Numbered from the stretch's first letter, positions 26,501 through 35,749 are shown. The stretch: DNA of 64,000 bases from Leptolyngbya sp. NIES-2104 (GCF_001485215.1 NZ_BBWW01000001.1:1798001-1862000); one strand, 5' to 3'. A program made the numbers and translations. Notes: generated by a model not told the origin, from the sequence alone.

Positions 26501-27970
26501 ATGCGTGTTGCGATCGTTGGTGCGGGTTTGGCAGGGTTAGCCGCCGCTGTGGAATTAGTCGATGCGGGTCACGAAGTGGAAATCTTTGAAGCTCGATCGT
26601 TTGTCGGGGGCAAAGTCGGCAGTTGGATTGATGCCGATGGCAACCATATCGAAATGGGCTTGCACGTTTTCTTCAACAATTACGCGAATCTGTTCGCTCT
26701 GATGGAAAAAGTCGGTGCGTACCAGGAATTGCTGCCAAAAGCTCATGTTCATACCTTTGTGAATCGCGGCGGACAGTTAGGGCAACTCGATTTCCGGTTT
26801 CTCCTCGGTGCGCCGTTTCATGGATTAAAAGCGTTTTTCACAACTGGACAGTTGACGCTTCAGGACAAATTACAAAACGCAATCGCGCTGGGCACAAGTC
26901 CAATCGTTCCGGGACTGATCAACTATGATGTCGCGATGAAGATGATTCGCGCTCTAGATGATGTCAGCTTCGCAGATTGGTTCCGTAGTCACGGCGGTTC
27001 TCAAAATAGCCTCAAAAAAATGTGGGACCCGATCGCGTTAGCACTCGGATTTATCGATACCGAAAACATCTCGGCTCGGTGTATGTTGACTATTTTTATG
27101 ATGTTCGCGGCGAAAACGGAAGCATCGAAATTGAATATGCTGTCGGGATCGCCTGCGGAACAGTTGAATAAACCGATCGTAGATTACATCGAAGCGAAAG
27201 GCGGTAAGATTCATACCCGCAGACAAACGCGGCGAATTCTGTTTGAAGGTGAGGGACAGAATGCGAAAGTGACTGGGTTAGCGATCGCCAACGGTGACAC
27301 CGAAGAAGTAATCACCGCTGATGTCTACCTCGCCGCTTGTGATGTGCCAGGAATTCAGCGACTCTTACCGCAAGAATGGCGCAGTATCAAAGAGTTTGAC
27401 AACATTTACAAACTCGAAGCAGTTCCCGTTGCTACGGTTCAAATGCGCTTTGATGGCTGGGTGACGGAATTGCACGATTCAGAAGCTCGCAATCAAGTAG
27501 AACGAGCCGCAGGAATGGATAACTTACTTTATAGTTCCGATGCGGATTTCTCTTGTTTTGCTGATCTCGCCCTGACCAGTCCGAAAGACTATTACCGTGA
27601 AGGGCAAGGTTCGCTCATGCAGGTCGTTCTCACACCGGGCGATCCCTTTGTGCCGATGAGCAATGAAGACATCGCAAAACACGCCTTGAAACAGATTCAC
27701 GATCTGTTTCCCAGTTCGCGTGAGTTGAATATGACTTGGTACAACGTTGTGAAACTGGCTCAATCGCTGTATCGAGAAGAACCGGGAAAAGATCCGTTCC
27801 GACCTTCGCAGAAAACACCGATCGAGAACTTCTTCTTAGCAGGTAGTTATACTCAGCAAGACTACATCGATAGTATGGAAGGCGCGACGATTTCTGGAAA
27901 GCAAGCCGCTCAGAAAATCTTAGAACCTACTGGCTACAAGGTTCAGGGTGTGGGACTGTTCAGGTACTAA
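26501..27970 (+). CDS. crtQ: Zeta-carotene desaturase
   Basis: This 489-aa FAD enzyme (plant-type ZDS, CrtQ) introduces double bonds into zeta-carotene to give lycopene via neurosporene. The dinucleotide motif is [20 protein letters not shown]. Family landmarks are [40 protein letters not shown] and the C-terminal [20 protein letters not shown]. It resembles ZDS rather than phytoene desaturase in the [13 protein letters not shown] region and length. A strong hairpin follows the stop. Confidence 0.95.
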   Translation: MRVAIVGAGLAGLAAAVELVDAGHEVEIFEARSFVGGKVGSWIDADGNHIEMGLHVFFNNYANLFALMEKVGAYQELLPKAHVHTFVNRGGQLGQLDFRFLLGAPFHGLKAFFTTGQLTLQDKLQNAIALGTSPIVPGLINYDVAMKMIRALDDVSFADWFRSHGGSQNSLKKMWDPIALALGFIDTENISARCMLTIFMMFAAKTEASKLNMLSGSPAEQLNKPIVDYIEAKGGKIHTRRQTRRILFEGEGQNAKVTGLAIANGDTEEVITADVYLAACDVPGIQRLLPQEWRSIKEFDNIYKLEAVPVATVQMRFDGWVTELHDSEARNQVERAAGMDNLLYSSDADFSCFADLALTSPKDYYREGQGSLMQVVLTPGDPFVPMSNEDIAKHALKQIHDLFPSSRELNMTWYNVVKLAQSLYREEPGKDPFRPSQKTPIENFFLAGSYTQQDYIDSMEGATISGKQAAQKILEPTGYKVQGVGLFRY

Positions 27971-27974
27971 ACTG

Positions 27975-28016
27975 GTGGGCTGTTTGAGAAAGCAACCTTA
28001 ACTTGAACAGCCCCAC
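27975..28016 (+). terminator. Terminator after crtQ
   Basis: GTGGGCTGTT pairs with AACAGCCCAC-like sequence (one bulged C) and is followed by TCGATTTTTAT. It is a reasonable intrinsic terminator. Confidence 0.7.
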
Positions 28017-28273
28017 CCTCGATTTTTATAAAAAACAAATTAACCTAAAGATGCACAAATTTAATATAGAAAATTGGATATTTTTATGAAGATGTAGTCA
28101 GCAAAACAAAAATAATGCAAAGAAACAAGAGATGATCAGAGTGGATTTCTGACACTTCGAGCCAGAAGACAGTTCCAATTCTGAAATCGCTCTTTGCAGC
28201 AACAGCATGGGGAAAAATTCTGAGGCTCGATCGTCAACTCAATCCAGATTTGCTCTTCGTTTCGGATATTCCC

Positions 28274-28522
28274 ATGACCATTTACATTGGAAATCTTTCT
28301 TACCAAGCGACCGTAGACGACCTCAAAACCGTATTTGCCGAATATGGTGAAGTGAAGCGCGTTGTGCTTCCAACCGATCGAGAAACAGGACGAATGCGGG
28401 GCTTTGCTTTCGTCGAAATGGAACAAGATGCCCAGGAGGATGCCGCAATCTCTGAGTTGGATGGCGCGGAATGGATGGGGCGACAATTGCGAGTGAATAA
28501 AGCGAAACCGAAGGGAGAGTAG
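28274..28522 (+). CDS. RRM RNA-binding protein (Rbp), short form
   Basis: This 82-aa protein is a single RRM domain: RNP2 IYIGNLSY and RNP1 RMRGFAFVEM. Unlike the paralogue at 45429 it lacks the Gly-rich tail. Cyanobacterial Rbp proteins bind RNA; some are cold-induced and some place mRNAs at membranes. ATG 28274 is chosen because RRM strand 1 begins at once; an upstream frame extension is not family-like. There is no clear ribosome site. The 257-base gap between the crtQ terminator and this start holds no gene and may include a long leader. Confidence 0.92.
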   Translation: MTIYIGNLSYQATVDDLKTVFAEYGEVKRVVLPTDRETGRMRGFAFVEMEQDAQEDAAISELDGAEWMGRQLRVNKAKPKGE

Positions 28523-28563
28523 ATCGAACAACAGGCTATCGAAAACTAAATAGTTATAAATGC

Positions 28564-28604
28564 ACAACCGCTTTCTCTAGCTTTAGAGAAAGCGGTTGTC
28601 TTTT
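28564..28604 (+). terminator. Strong terminator after rbp
   Basis: A 15-bp perfect stem (ACAACCGCTTTCTCT with its complement), six-base loop, then CTTTT. Good intrinsic terminator for the plus strand. Confidence 0.88.
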
Positions 28605-28674
28605 GAAGAGGTGCAAAATCTTGAGCCAGGAACTTTGCACCGACTTCTATCGAATTTCGAGACGATCGCCGAAA

Positions 28675-28944
28675 CTACGCTGCACGACGAGTCAACAGAC
28701 CCCAAAGGAAGATTGCCACGATCGCGCCCAAGACTGCGATCAAAATACCACCAAAGCTCAAAGATGCAGCGGTCAAATTCAGCGCCCCTGTCGTCAAGAA
28801 GGTGTAGAGGCTACCACCCACAAATGCACCGATGATACCCAAAATAATTGTTCCGAGAATGCCGCCGCCTTGATCGCCGGGGTAAATTGCTTTCGCGATC
28901 GCACCTGCAATCAGTCCTAAAATAATCCAAGCGATAAGATTCAT
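28675..28944 (-). CDS. GlsB/YeaQ/YmgE family membrane protein
   Basis: This 89-aa protein has three hydrophobic helices with Gly-rich faces: IAWIILGLIAGAIAKAIYPG, GILGTIILGIIGAFVGGSLY and FGGILIAVLGAIVAIFLWGL. It matches the transglycosylase-associated/YeaQ family, stress-induced inner membrane proteins of unknown mechanism. AGGAG lies ten bases before the ATG. It stands alone, converging with rbp. Confidence 0.93.
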   Translation of the reverse strand: MNLIAWIILGLIAGAIAKAIYPGDQGGGILGTIILGIIGAFVGGSLYTFLTTGALNLTAASLSFGGILIAVLGAIVAIFLWGLLTRRAA

Positions 28945-29068
28945 AATCAGTTTCTCCTAAAGTTTTTAGCTCACAACTAGAGAGTATCAATTTGAGTCGA
29001 AGTTACCCATCTGTCAGAAGTGATAATCAAAAAGTGTCCGAAGGAATAGTTACTTTTGCGAATGGGAT

Positions 29069-30151
29069 CTAAGCCGAAATTTCCAGGGTTCGTGCCGCTT
29101 CTTCGAGCAGTTCACACGCTGCTTTCACAACCGTTTCTGGAGCAACTTGCGCTAAACAATGATGATGTCCTTCCGGGCAAATACTTTTGTAACAGTACTT
29201 ACAAGGTACATCTTGAAATAACAATCGGTGCGGAACTTGCCAAGGAGTATGTTGTGGATTGGTCAAAGCGTATAAGTCTACAACGGGTGTTCCGACTGCG
29301 GCGGCAATGTGAGCGGGAGCCGTGTTATTTGAAATCAGAACGGGTGCAAGTTCGATCAGTGCGGTTAATTCGCTCAGGTTCAATTGACAAACCAGCGAAT
29401 GAGCTTCCGCCTGCATTCTCGATCGAATCTGAGCGACGATATCGAGTTCAAGCGTAGTTCCGGTAAAAATAACCGCACAGTCATGTTCAAGAATGAGTTG
29501 ATCCGCCACGATCGCAAATTGTTCGATCGAGTATCTCCGAGAGGGAGCCGTTGCCCCAGTGTGAATGACAATCCATTGTTTCGGCAAATTCATCGAACTT
29601 AGAAGCTGAGAAACACGATCGCGATCTTTCTGTGCAATTCGCATCGATAACTTCTGATTCTCAGTGGTTGCCCCAATTTCAGCAACGAGATCAAGCTGGC
29701 GTTGAACCTCGTGCCGAATTCCGCGATCGGGTTCTGGATCTTTGATCCAATCGGTGAGCAATTGATAGGGATTCTCGTGACAGTGCGCCAATCTTAGCGG
29801 AATTCCTGCCATGTAGCACATAAATGCCGATGGTAAGGGATTCTGACTATAGACGGTGAACACGATGGCACCATCGAACTGATGTTGTCTCAGTAGCTCG
29901 ATCATTTCGTATTCAGGTTTGGGGGATTCTCGTGGCGCGGTCGCTTTGAGCCAGGGAGAATCATAGATGATCGTGTGATCAATTTCGGGAATCAGAGGCG
30001 CGATCACACTTCCTGCCGAAGAAGTCAGCAAGGTTAAGCGACGATCCGGCATTGAGTCCTTGAGTGCTCGAAATGCGGGAGTGGTCATCAAGACATCCCC
30101 GATCGTATCAAGTCGAATGCAGAGTAGATTTTTAGCTTGGTTCCAAGACAT
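29069..30151 (-). CDS. Glycosyltransferase family 9 (heptosyltransferase-like)
   Basis: This 360-aa GT9 enzyme transfers heptose or a related sugar to lipopolysaccharide or another glycan. The N-terminus LLCIRLDTIGDVLMTTPAFR and the donor site ISNNTAPAHIAAAVGTPVV are typical. Start ATG 30151 lies 20 bases inside the preceding kinase gene, so the two are coupled. A C-terminal Cys cluster (CKYCYKSICPEGHHHC) is like that found in many cyanobacterial members. Pairing with the heptose kinase supports a role in heptose-containing glycans. Confidence 0.92.
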   Translation of the reverse strand: MSWNQAKNLLCIRLDTIGDVLMTTPAFRALKDSMPDRRLTLLTSSAGSVIAPLIPEIDHTIIYDSPWLKATAPRESPKPEYEMIELLRQHQFDGAIVFTVYSQNPLPSAFMCYMAGIPLRLAHCHENPYQLLTDWIKDPEPDRGIRHEVQRQLDLVAEIGATTENQKLSMRIAQKDRDRVSQLLSSMNLPKQWIVIHTGATAPSRRYSIEQFAIVADQLILEHDCAVIFTGTTLELDIVAQIRSRMQAEAHSLVCQLNLSELTALIELAPVLISNNTAPAHIAAAVGTPVVDLYALTNPQHTPWQVPHRLLFQDVPCKYCYKSICPEGHHHCLAQVAPETVVKAACELLEEAARTLEISA

Positions 30152-31115
30152 GGTTAAACATTGATTGAAGTTCTTCGAGTGTGCAGCGAGCCGTTCCCGG
30201 TTTTTGTACCACGATCGCTGCTGCTGCTGCTGCAAGTTCTGCGGCGATCGTTGAATTGTTTGTGATCGTTAATGCGATCGCGAATGTAGCTGTAAAGGTA
30301 TCACCCGCGCCGATTGTTTGAGTGGGACAAGCGGGATTTGCGCGAATTTGGTACGGAGCGCGATCGCGTTGCAGCAAAATTACACCTTCTCGATCAAGTG
30401 TCACCGCAACAATTTTTGCTCCAGTTTTCTCTAAGATTTCTGCCGCATTGTGTTTCACGAACTGAATTCTAGAGAAATTGATATCTTCTTGATTCAATAG
30501 ATTCAACATTTGCTGATAGTTTGGTTTAACCGCAGTCACATCTAAGTGCTGATAGTTAATGAGATTCTTTGCATCAACAATGAGTATTTTCGGATGGTGT
30601 TGCTGAAGTTGGTGAATTGTATTAATGATGCGATCGGTTAAAATTCCATACCCATAATCCGAAATGATGATCGCATCATAGTGATTCCAATGAGTTCTCA
30701 GTTCGGTAATGAGCTTGTTTTCTAGTTCTGTGCTTAAAGCGGCTGTGGTGCCTTGATCGAATCTGAGTAACAAGCGATCGCCATTCATGACCCGCTGTTT
30801 AGTAAGCGTTGTGCGATCGCTTGCTGTAAAAATTCCTTGAATTCCTGGTAGAACTCGCTGAAGCCGCATTCCTTCCCAATCTTCGCCCACGACCGAAAGC
30901 AATGTGACTTCTGCCCCTAAACTTTGCAGATTCATTGCAGTGTTCGCGGCTCCTCCGGGTTGGTCGATCGTTTGAGAAAGCGTCACCACAGGAACCGGAG
31001 TTTCTTGGCATAAGCGAGTTGCATCACCGTAAAGATAGCGATCGAGCATCGCTTCCCCGATCACTAAAATGTGCGATCGGGAAAACTGCTCTAACACCGA
31101 AAGAAACTCACTCAT
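30132..31115 (-). CDS. rfaE1: D-glycero-beta-D-manno-heptose-7-phosphate kinase (RfaE domain I)
   Basis: This 327-aa PfkB-type kinase matches the kinase half of HldE. Motifs: HILVIGEAMLDRYLYGDATR, substrate loop PGGAANTAMNLQSLGAEV and catalytic site TIGAGDTFTATFA. The adenylyltransferase half is absent, so a separate enzyme must complete ADP-heptose synthesis; none is in this window. It overlaps the downstream heptosyltransferase gene. Assignment to heptose rather than another sugar rests on overall resemblance and the neighbour. Confidence 0.88.
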   Translation of the reverse strand: MSEFLSVLEQFSRSHILVIGEAMLDRYLYGDATRLCQETPVPVVTLSQTIDQPGGAANTAMNLQSLGAEVTLLSVVGEDWEGMRLQRVLPGIQGIFTASDRTTLTKQRVMNGDRLLLRFDQGTTAALSTELENKLITELRTHWNHYDAIIISDYGYGILTDRIINTIHQLQQHHPKILIVDAKNLINYQHLDVTAVKPNYQQMLNLLNQEDINFSRIQFVKHNAAEILEKTGAKIVAVTLDREGVILLQRDRAPYQIRANPACPTQTIGAGDTFTATFAIALTITNNSTIAAELAAAAAAIVVQKPGTARCTLEELQSMFNHVLEPS

Positions 31116-31287
31116 GCTTGAATCCGTAGCAACAAAACTACCAATAGAGCCTGAGTGAAAGAAAATTAAACGCTCTTGAGATAGATTTGTTAAATTACTC
31201 CTTCATCTGCTTCACTGAATTTTGGCAAACTGGAAAGTTAAAATCGAACTAGGCGAGATTGAAGGATTTTCCCAACAGGAGGCATTC

Positions 31288-31536
31288 ATGGCGTTTTCAC
31301 AGGCATTTTTGGAATGGGAACAAGTCACGCGACAAGAGGGACGACAAGAGGGACTGCAAGAAGGGCAGATTGCATTGATTCTACGCCTCTTAACGCGGCA
31401 GTTTGGAGAGTTACCGGAAGAAGTGCGATCGCAGATTAACGCTTTATCGATCGAACAACTCGAATCACTCGCTGATGCCTTATTTGAGTTCTCAAATTTG
31501 CAGGACTTGGAAACCTGGCTTGCTGATCATTCTTAG
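31288..31536 (+). CDS. Truncated Rpn/DUF4351-type tail protein
   Basis: This 82-aa frame corresponds to the C-terminal end of cyanobacterial Rpn/PDDEXK-transposase-like proteins: QEGRQEGLQEGQIALILRLL, TRQFGELPEEVRSQINALS and LFEFSNLQDLETWL. The nuclease domain that normally precedes it (about 200 residues) is missing. A very strong ribosome site AGGAGG sits five bases before ATG 31288, so the tail may still be made. It is either a remnant or a genuine stand-alone C-terminal product. The frame is open back to TTG 31222. Confidence 0.7.
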   Translation: MAFSQAFLEWEQVTRQEGRQEGLQEGQIALILRLLTRQFGELPEEVRSQINALSIEQLESLADALFEFSNLQDLETWLADHS

Positions 31537-31739
31537 CTATTGCTTAGAATCTATACAACCTTAACCGAAAAGCGAATAGTCTCAACGGTAGCGATTAGGT
31601 ATGATAACTCATAGCTGACAGCTAAAGATTGAAATAAATCTATCAACGTTATGGAGTCTTAGCAACCTTCGTTTCAATTGGAAACAGGTTTGCTCAGCTT
31701 GTCGTGTCTTGCCGTACAAAAGCTGTTGGGGGAAGCGTC

Positions 31740-32075
31740 GTGTTGGAAGCGTTTGTGTTTGCCACTATTTTGATTGGTTTTTTCGGCATCATCCTCAAAA
31801 AGAATCTGATCATGAAAATCATTTCGATGGATGTGATGAGTAGTGGAGTGATTGCATATTACGTGGTGGTAGCAGCGCGGGGAGGGGTGTTTACACCGAT
31901 CGTGGGCGGTGAGCCGAAAGGGGCGTTTGCTGATCCGGTTCCACAAGCGGTGATTTTAACCGCGATCGTGATTGGTCTCTCGATTCAAGCGTTGATGTTA
32001 GTGGGAGTGATGAAGCTGTCACAGGACAATCCCACCCTAGAAGTAAGCGAAATCGAGAAAAGCAATACCCCATAA
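31740..32075 (+). CDS. mrpC: Mrp antiporter subunit C (NuoK-like)
   Basis: This 111-aa protein has three membrane helices (FVFATILIGFFGIILKKNLI, VIAYYVVVAARGG, AVILTAIVIGLSIQALMLVG). It is the MnhC/MrpC subunit, homologous to NuoK. GTG 31740 is preceded by GGGGGAAG, which fixes the start; a longer reading frame exists but its extra N-terminus is not family-like. It is the first gene of a tightly packed operon reaching 35631. The complex exports Na+ or K+ in exchange for H+. Confidence 0.85.
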   Translation: MLEAFVFATILIGFFGIILKKNLIMKIISMDVMSSGVIAYYVVVAARGGVFTPIVGGEPKGAFADPVPQAVILTAIVIGLSIQALMLVGVMKLSQDNPTLEVSEIEKSNTP

Positions 32076-32079
32076 AACC

Positions 32080-33522
32080 ATGACAGAACTAACCCTGATT
32101 TGGATTGCCTTTCCGTTTGTGGTGGGCTTTATGATTTATCTGCTGCCAAGGCTCGATCGAGTGTTGGCAATGCTCGGAGCACTGTTTTCGGCAGCTTATG
32201 CAGTTCAGCTTTTTGTATCGCAGACCCCAATTGATTTAAGATTGCTCGATCATTTTGGAGTGAGCTTGGTGCTCGATCCACTGGCGGGATTCTTTATCAT
32301 CACAAATGCGCTGGTGACGATCGCAGTTCTGATCTACTGTTGGGGCACGAATAAGACAACCTTCTTTTATGCTCAAACGCTGATTCTACACGGCAGTATT
32401 AATGCAGCATTAGCATGTTCAGACTTTATTAGTTTGTATGTCGCGTTAGAAGTTCTCAGTATTGCCTCGTTTTTGCTGATTGCTTATCCGAGAAGCGATC
32501 GATCCATTTGGGTCGGATTGCGCTATCTCTTTGTCAGTAACATTGCCATGCTGTTCTACTTGGTTGGGGCAGTGCTGGTTTATCAAACCCATCATTCATT
32601 TGATTTTGCTGGCTTGCGTGGCGCACCTCCAGAAGCATTGGCATTGATATTTTTAGGACTATCAGTAAAAGGTGGGATTTTTGCATCTGGACTGTGGTTG
32701 CCGATGACACATTCGGAGTCAGAAGCGCCAGTTTCAGCACTCATGTCCGGTGTCGTGGTGAAAGCGGCGGTGTTGCCGTTAGTTCGATGCGCGTTGTTTC
32801 TCGAAGAAGTTGATCCGATCGTTAGAATCTTCGGAGTTGCAACTGCGTTATTGGGTGTGTTTTACGCGGTGTTCGAGAAAGATACGAAGCGGATTCTGGC
32901 ATTTCACACCGTTTCACAGTTGGGATTTATCTTAGCAGCACCGGAAGTTGGGGGATTTTATGCGCTCACACATGGATTGGTAAAGTCTTCCTTGTTTTTG
33001 ATTACTGGAGTGTTACCGAGTCGGAACTTAAAGGAATTACAACAGCAACCGATCCCACGATCGGTTTGGATTGCATTGGCGATCGCAAGTTTCTCGATCT
33101 CTGGATTTCCTTTGCTGTCAGGCTTCGGGGCAAAAGTACTCACCATGAAAAACCTCTTACCCTGGCAAGTGATCGGAATGAACATCGCAGCATTAGGAAC
33201 CGCGATTTCGTTTGCTAAATTTATCTTTCTGCCACATCAGACCATCAGTGATGCGAAACCGCTTCGGAGAGGATTTTGGGCAGCGATCGCGCTCTTACTG
33301 GGCGGTTTAGTGGTTGCAAATGTAGTGTATTACGAAGCCTATAGTCTAGAGAACATTGCAAAACCCTTGATTACGATCTTCCTCGGTTGGATTGCTTATC
33401 TAGCAGTTTTCAAACGATTAAACGTGAAGCTTCCTCGCACTTTCGAGTACTTTGATCATCTTGTCGGAATGATGAGCTTGACCATGATTTTGCTGTTTTG
33501 GTTCTGGAGGGCATTTGCATGA
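32080..33522 (+). CDS. mrpD: Mrp antiporter subunit D (NuoL/M/N-like)
   Basis: This 480-aa proton-conducting subunit has about 13 hydrophobic helices. The conserved NuoM-type region FISLYVALEVLSIASFLLIA contains the key membrane Glu, and Lys/Glu in SVKGGIFASGLWLPMTHSES and FEKDTKRILAFHTVSQLGFI are present. It follows mrpC by four bases and overlaps mrpE by four. It is the only large antiporter-type subunit in this locus. It could be mistaken for an NDH-1 NdhD subunit, but the neighbours settle it. Confidence 0.92.
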   Translation: MTELTLIWIAFPFVVGFMIYLLPRLDRVLAMLGALFSAAYAVQLFVSQTPIDLRLLDHFGVSLVLDPLAGFFIITNALVTIAVLIYCWGTNKTTFFYAQTLILHGSINAALACSDFISLYVALEVLSIASFLLIAYPRSDRSIWVGLRYLFVSNIAMLFYLVGAVLVYQTHHSFDFAGLRGAPPEALALIFLGLSVKGGIFASGLWLPMTHSESEAPVSALMSGVVVKAAVLPLVRCALFLEEVDPIVRIFGVATALLGVFYAVFEKDTKRILAFHTVSQLGFILAAPEVGGFYALTHGLVKSSLFLITGVLPSRNLKELQQQPIPRSVWIALAIASFSISGFPLLSGFGAKVLTMKNLLPWQVIGMNIAALGTAISFAKFIFLPHQTISDAKPLRRGFWAAIALLLGGLVVANVVYYEAYSLENIAKPLITIFLGWIAYLAVFKRLNVKLPRTFEYFDHLVGMMSLTMILLFWFWRAFA

Positions 33523-33902
33523 TCGGGCACTTTATCTTGAGATTAACTATTTGGTTATTACTGACTGCAAATTTTGGTTGGCTGAACATTCTAATTGGAG
33601 TCGCGATCGCGCTTGTTCTCCCGCGTCCGTCTACGCCTCCAGAACGATTGAAAAGCTTGCTGCGATCGCTTGGAACAATCATTTTGGCAATTCCACAAGC
33701 TTATAAAGAGGCGGTGGAACTGATTCTAAAGCCGCACACCGAAGAAGAAATTGTGATGGAGCGGGTGAAATCGGGTCGATCGCGGGGACTGATTTTTCTT
33801 GATATTTTCTTGATTACCTTTACGCCCAAAACGACTGTTCTAAACTATCTCGATGAAGGTTGGTACGAAGTGCATCACGTCACACCGAGGAAAGAATCAT
33901 GA
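33519..33902 (+). CDS. mrpE: Mrp antiporter subunit E
   Basis: This 127-aa MrpE protein has hydrophobic segments at residues 5-40 (LRLTIWLLLTANFGWLNILI) and a soluble C-terminal domain (TPKTTVLNYLDEGWYEVHHV). The start ATG is within the mrpD stop (ATGA overlap), with GGAGG eight bases upstream. Confidence 0.9.
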   Translation: MIGHFILRLTIWLLLTANFGWLNILIGVAIALVLPRPSTPPERLKSLLRSLGTIILAIPQAYKEAVELILKPHTEEEIVMERVKSGRSRGLIFLDIFLITFTPKTTVLNYLDEGWYEVHHVTPRKES

Positions 33903-34156
33903 TTTTGAACCTTGTTCTATTCGCCATGATCGCGGCAATGTTAATTCCAATTTATCAAGCTTGGAAAGATGAAGACATCTGGCAGACGATGTTGGCGTTG
34001 TCGAGTGTTTCAACCAAAGCGGCGGTGATGATTCTACTCGTGTCGGTGCTGCGAGATGATTGGATGATCGGAGTCGTGGGTGTGATTATTCTGACGGTTG
34101 GTAATGCTGGATTTATGTTGTTAGCACATATTCTGAAGCAGTTGGGGGACGCATGA
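33899..34156 (+). CDS. mrpF: Mrp antiporter subunit F
   Basis: This 85-aa protein has three helices (LVLFAMIAAMLIPIYQAW, TKAAVMILLVSVLRDDW, IGVVGVIILTVGNAGFMLLA) and corresponds to MrpF/PhaF in position and size. It starts within the mrpE stop (ATGA). The family is short and divergent, so operon position carries much of the call. Confidence 0.85.
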   Translation: MILNLVLFAMIAAMLIPIYQAWKDEDIWQTMLALSSVSTKAAVMILLVSVLRDDWMIGVVGVIILTVGNAGFMLLAHILKQLGDA

Positions 34157-34461
34157 TTGATCTATTAACCTATGTTTCTATTGGAATCGGATTGATCTTT
34201 TGGTTCTGGGGAACTTCGTTTCTACTCGGAACGCGATCGGTGTTATTCAAGCTGCACAATCTATCTGTATCTGATACGTTAGGCTCGATCGCGATCATTT
34301 TCGGCTTACTGCTTCAGCGTCCGAGAGAATTACCGCTGTTGATTCTAGCGATCTTGTCTTTAGCGCTTTGGAATACGATGCTTGGATATGTGTTAGCGAA
34401 CTGTTCGAGTCGGCAGATTGTGGCAAATCTCGCGATCGCGCGGAGGAATGTGGATGGATAG
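34153..34461 (+). CDS. mrpG: Mrp antiporter subunit G
   Basis: This 102-aa membrane protein has the MrpG pattern: an N-terminal helix (YVSIGIGLIFWFWGTSFLLG), a loop with VLFKLHNLSVSDTLGSIA, then two helices. It starts within the mrpF stop by a four-base overlap. Confidence 0.87.
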   Translation: MIDLLTYVSIGIGLIFWFWGTSFLLGTRSVLFKLHNLSVSDTLGSIAIIFGLLLQRPRELPLLILAILSLALWNTMLGYVLANCSSRQIVANLAIARRNVDG

Positions 34462-34975
34462 CTATATCTATGTGATGACAGCATTAATCCCGATCGCAGC
34501 TTCGATGCTCGTATTCCAGGTGAATCCGTATCATGCACTCGTGATCCGAGGAATTTTGGGAGCAGTCTCGGCGTTAGTTTATACAGTGTTAGGTGCAGCA
34601 GATGTGGCATTGACCGAAGCCTTAGTGGGAACATTGTTAGCGGTTTCTCTCTATGCAGTTGCAGTGCGATCGTCGTTAGTTTTTCGGCTGGGTATTGTCG
34701 AAGGGAGCCAAGCCGATCCACAGTTCCAAGAAGTCGCTGAAAAATTCCGCAAAATCTTTAAACCGTGGCATCTACGAGTTGAATTAGTGTTGTATTCGGA
34801 TCATGAAAGTTTGCAGCAAGCGTTATTGAGCAAAGAAATTCATGCAACCTGTGTGCGATCGAGCGCATATCACACGACCACTCGACTCCACCGCCTTTAC
34901 GAAATTCTGCAACCAGAACTCGGCGAAGCTGATATCCGCTATCTCAATCCAACTCAACTGGAGGTGCACTCGTGA
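34454..34975 (+). CDS. DUF4040 subunit, MrpA C-terminal-like
   Basis: This 173-aa protein combines a membrane part (residues 1-75, with TVLGAADVALTEALVGTLLA, the DUF4040 signature also found near the C-terminus of MrpA) and a soluble C-terminal domain (FRKIFKPWHLRVELVLYSDH). ATG 34454 is chosen because GGAGG lies seven bases upstream; it overlaps mrpG by eight. In this locus it stands in for the C-terminal part of MrpA, whose large N-terminal antiporter part is absent. Confidence 0.85.
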   Translation: MDSYIYVMTALIPIAASMLVFQVNPYHALVIRGILGAVSALVYTVLGAADVALTEALVGTLLAVSLYAVAVRSSLVFRLGIVEGSQADPQFQEVAEKFRKIFKPWHLRVELVLYSDHESLQQALLSKEIHATCVRSSAYHTTTRLHRLYEILQPELGEADIRYLNPTQLEVHS

Positions 34976-35631
34976 TCTGGGTTTATATCGCAGCAGGAGT
35001 AGTGTTTTTTTTCAAAATGGTGCTGCTCGTTGATCCAATGCCTCAGTTGCCCTATTCGATCGTGGATGCGGTGCTAAAAGATAGCGGTGTGCCGAATGTT
35101 GTTTCTGGAATCATTTTGCGAAATCGGTTGTATGACACGATTTTTGAAGTGATTGTGTTTACGATCGCAATTATGGGCGCAAGTTACTTACTGGCAAACG
35201 AACGACCTTTAAGCCAAGTGCGCCAGTTCACCGATGAAACTTCGATTCTGTTGGCGCGATTAGGAGCGACGATCGCGGCATTAGTCGGAATCGAACTTGC
35301 GATTCGAGGACATCTCAGTCCGGGCGGTGGATTTGCGGCTGGAGTCGCAGGTGGAACTGCAATCGGGCTTGTGGCGATGACTTCTTCACCGGAATGGATG
35401 CAGGGCGTATATCAACGGTGGAAGGCGGCGACTTGGGAAAAGGTGTCGGTGCTGGTGTTTATTGTGTTGTCGATCGTGACACTAGCGGGGTATGAATTGC
35501 CGCATGGACAACTAGGGGAGTTGTTCAGTGGGGGAATGTTGCCGATTTTGAATATCTTGGTCGCGATCAAAGTGGCGTTGGGATCTTGGGCTGTGATTCT
35601 AGTGTTTATTCGATATCGCGGGCTGCTCTAG
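34972..35631 (+). CDS. mrpB: Mrp antiporter subunit B
   Basis: This 219-aa protein is MnhB/MrpB-like: family motif LAIRGHLSPGGGFAAGVAGG and the helix VSVLVFIVLSIVTLAGYELP. The N-terminal 60 residues (FFKMVLLVDPMPQLPYSIVD) form an extra segment beyond the ordinary MrpB domain. It starts with GTG, overlapping the previous stop by four bases, with GGAGG upstream. Last gene of the operon. Confidence 0.9.
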   Translation: MIWVYIAAGVVFFFKMVLLVDPMPQLPYSIVDAVLKDSGVPNVVSGIILRNRLYDTIFEVIVFTIAIMGASYLLANERPLSQVRQFTDETSILLARLGATIAALVGIELAIRGHLSPGGGFAAGVAGGTAIGLVAMTSSPEWMQGVYQRWKAATWEKVSVLVFIVLSIVTLAGYELPHGQLGELFSGGMLPILNILVAIKVALGSWAVILVFIRYRGLL

Positions 35632-35749
35632 AAATTTCCTACTCAAGATAGACAAAAATTTAGACAAAAGTCTGTCTGAGGATTGCGAAACGATCCTGAG
35701 TGTGTGATATTTATCACGTTAAGGATAAACAGCCCTTATCCGATCGTCT

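Noticed and set aside
28136-28567. 143-codon minus-strand frame opposite rbp
   Set aside because: It is antisense to a clear RRM gene and its terminator, Cys/Phe/Ile-rich in an unnatural pattern.
28610-28641. GGTGCAAA/TTTGCACC inverted repeat after the GlsB-like gene
   Set aside because: It could be a terminator for the minus-strand gene, but the stem is short and no T run follows.
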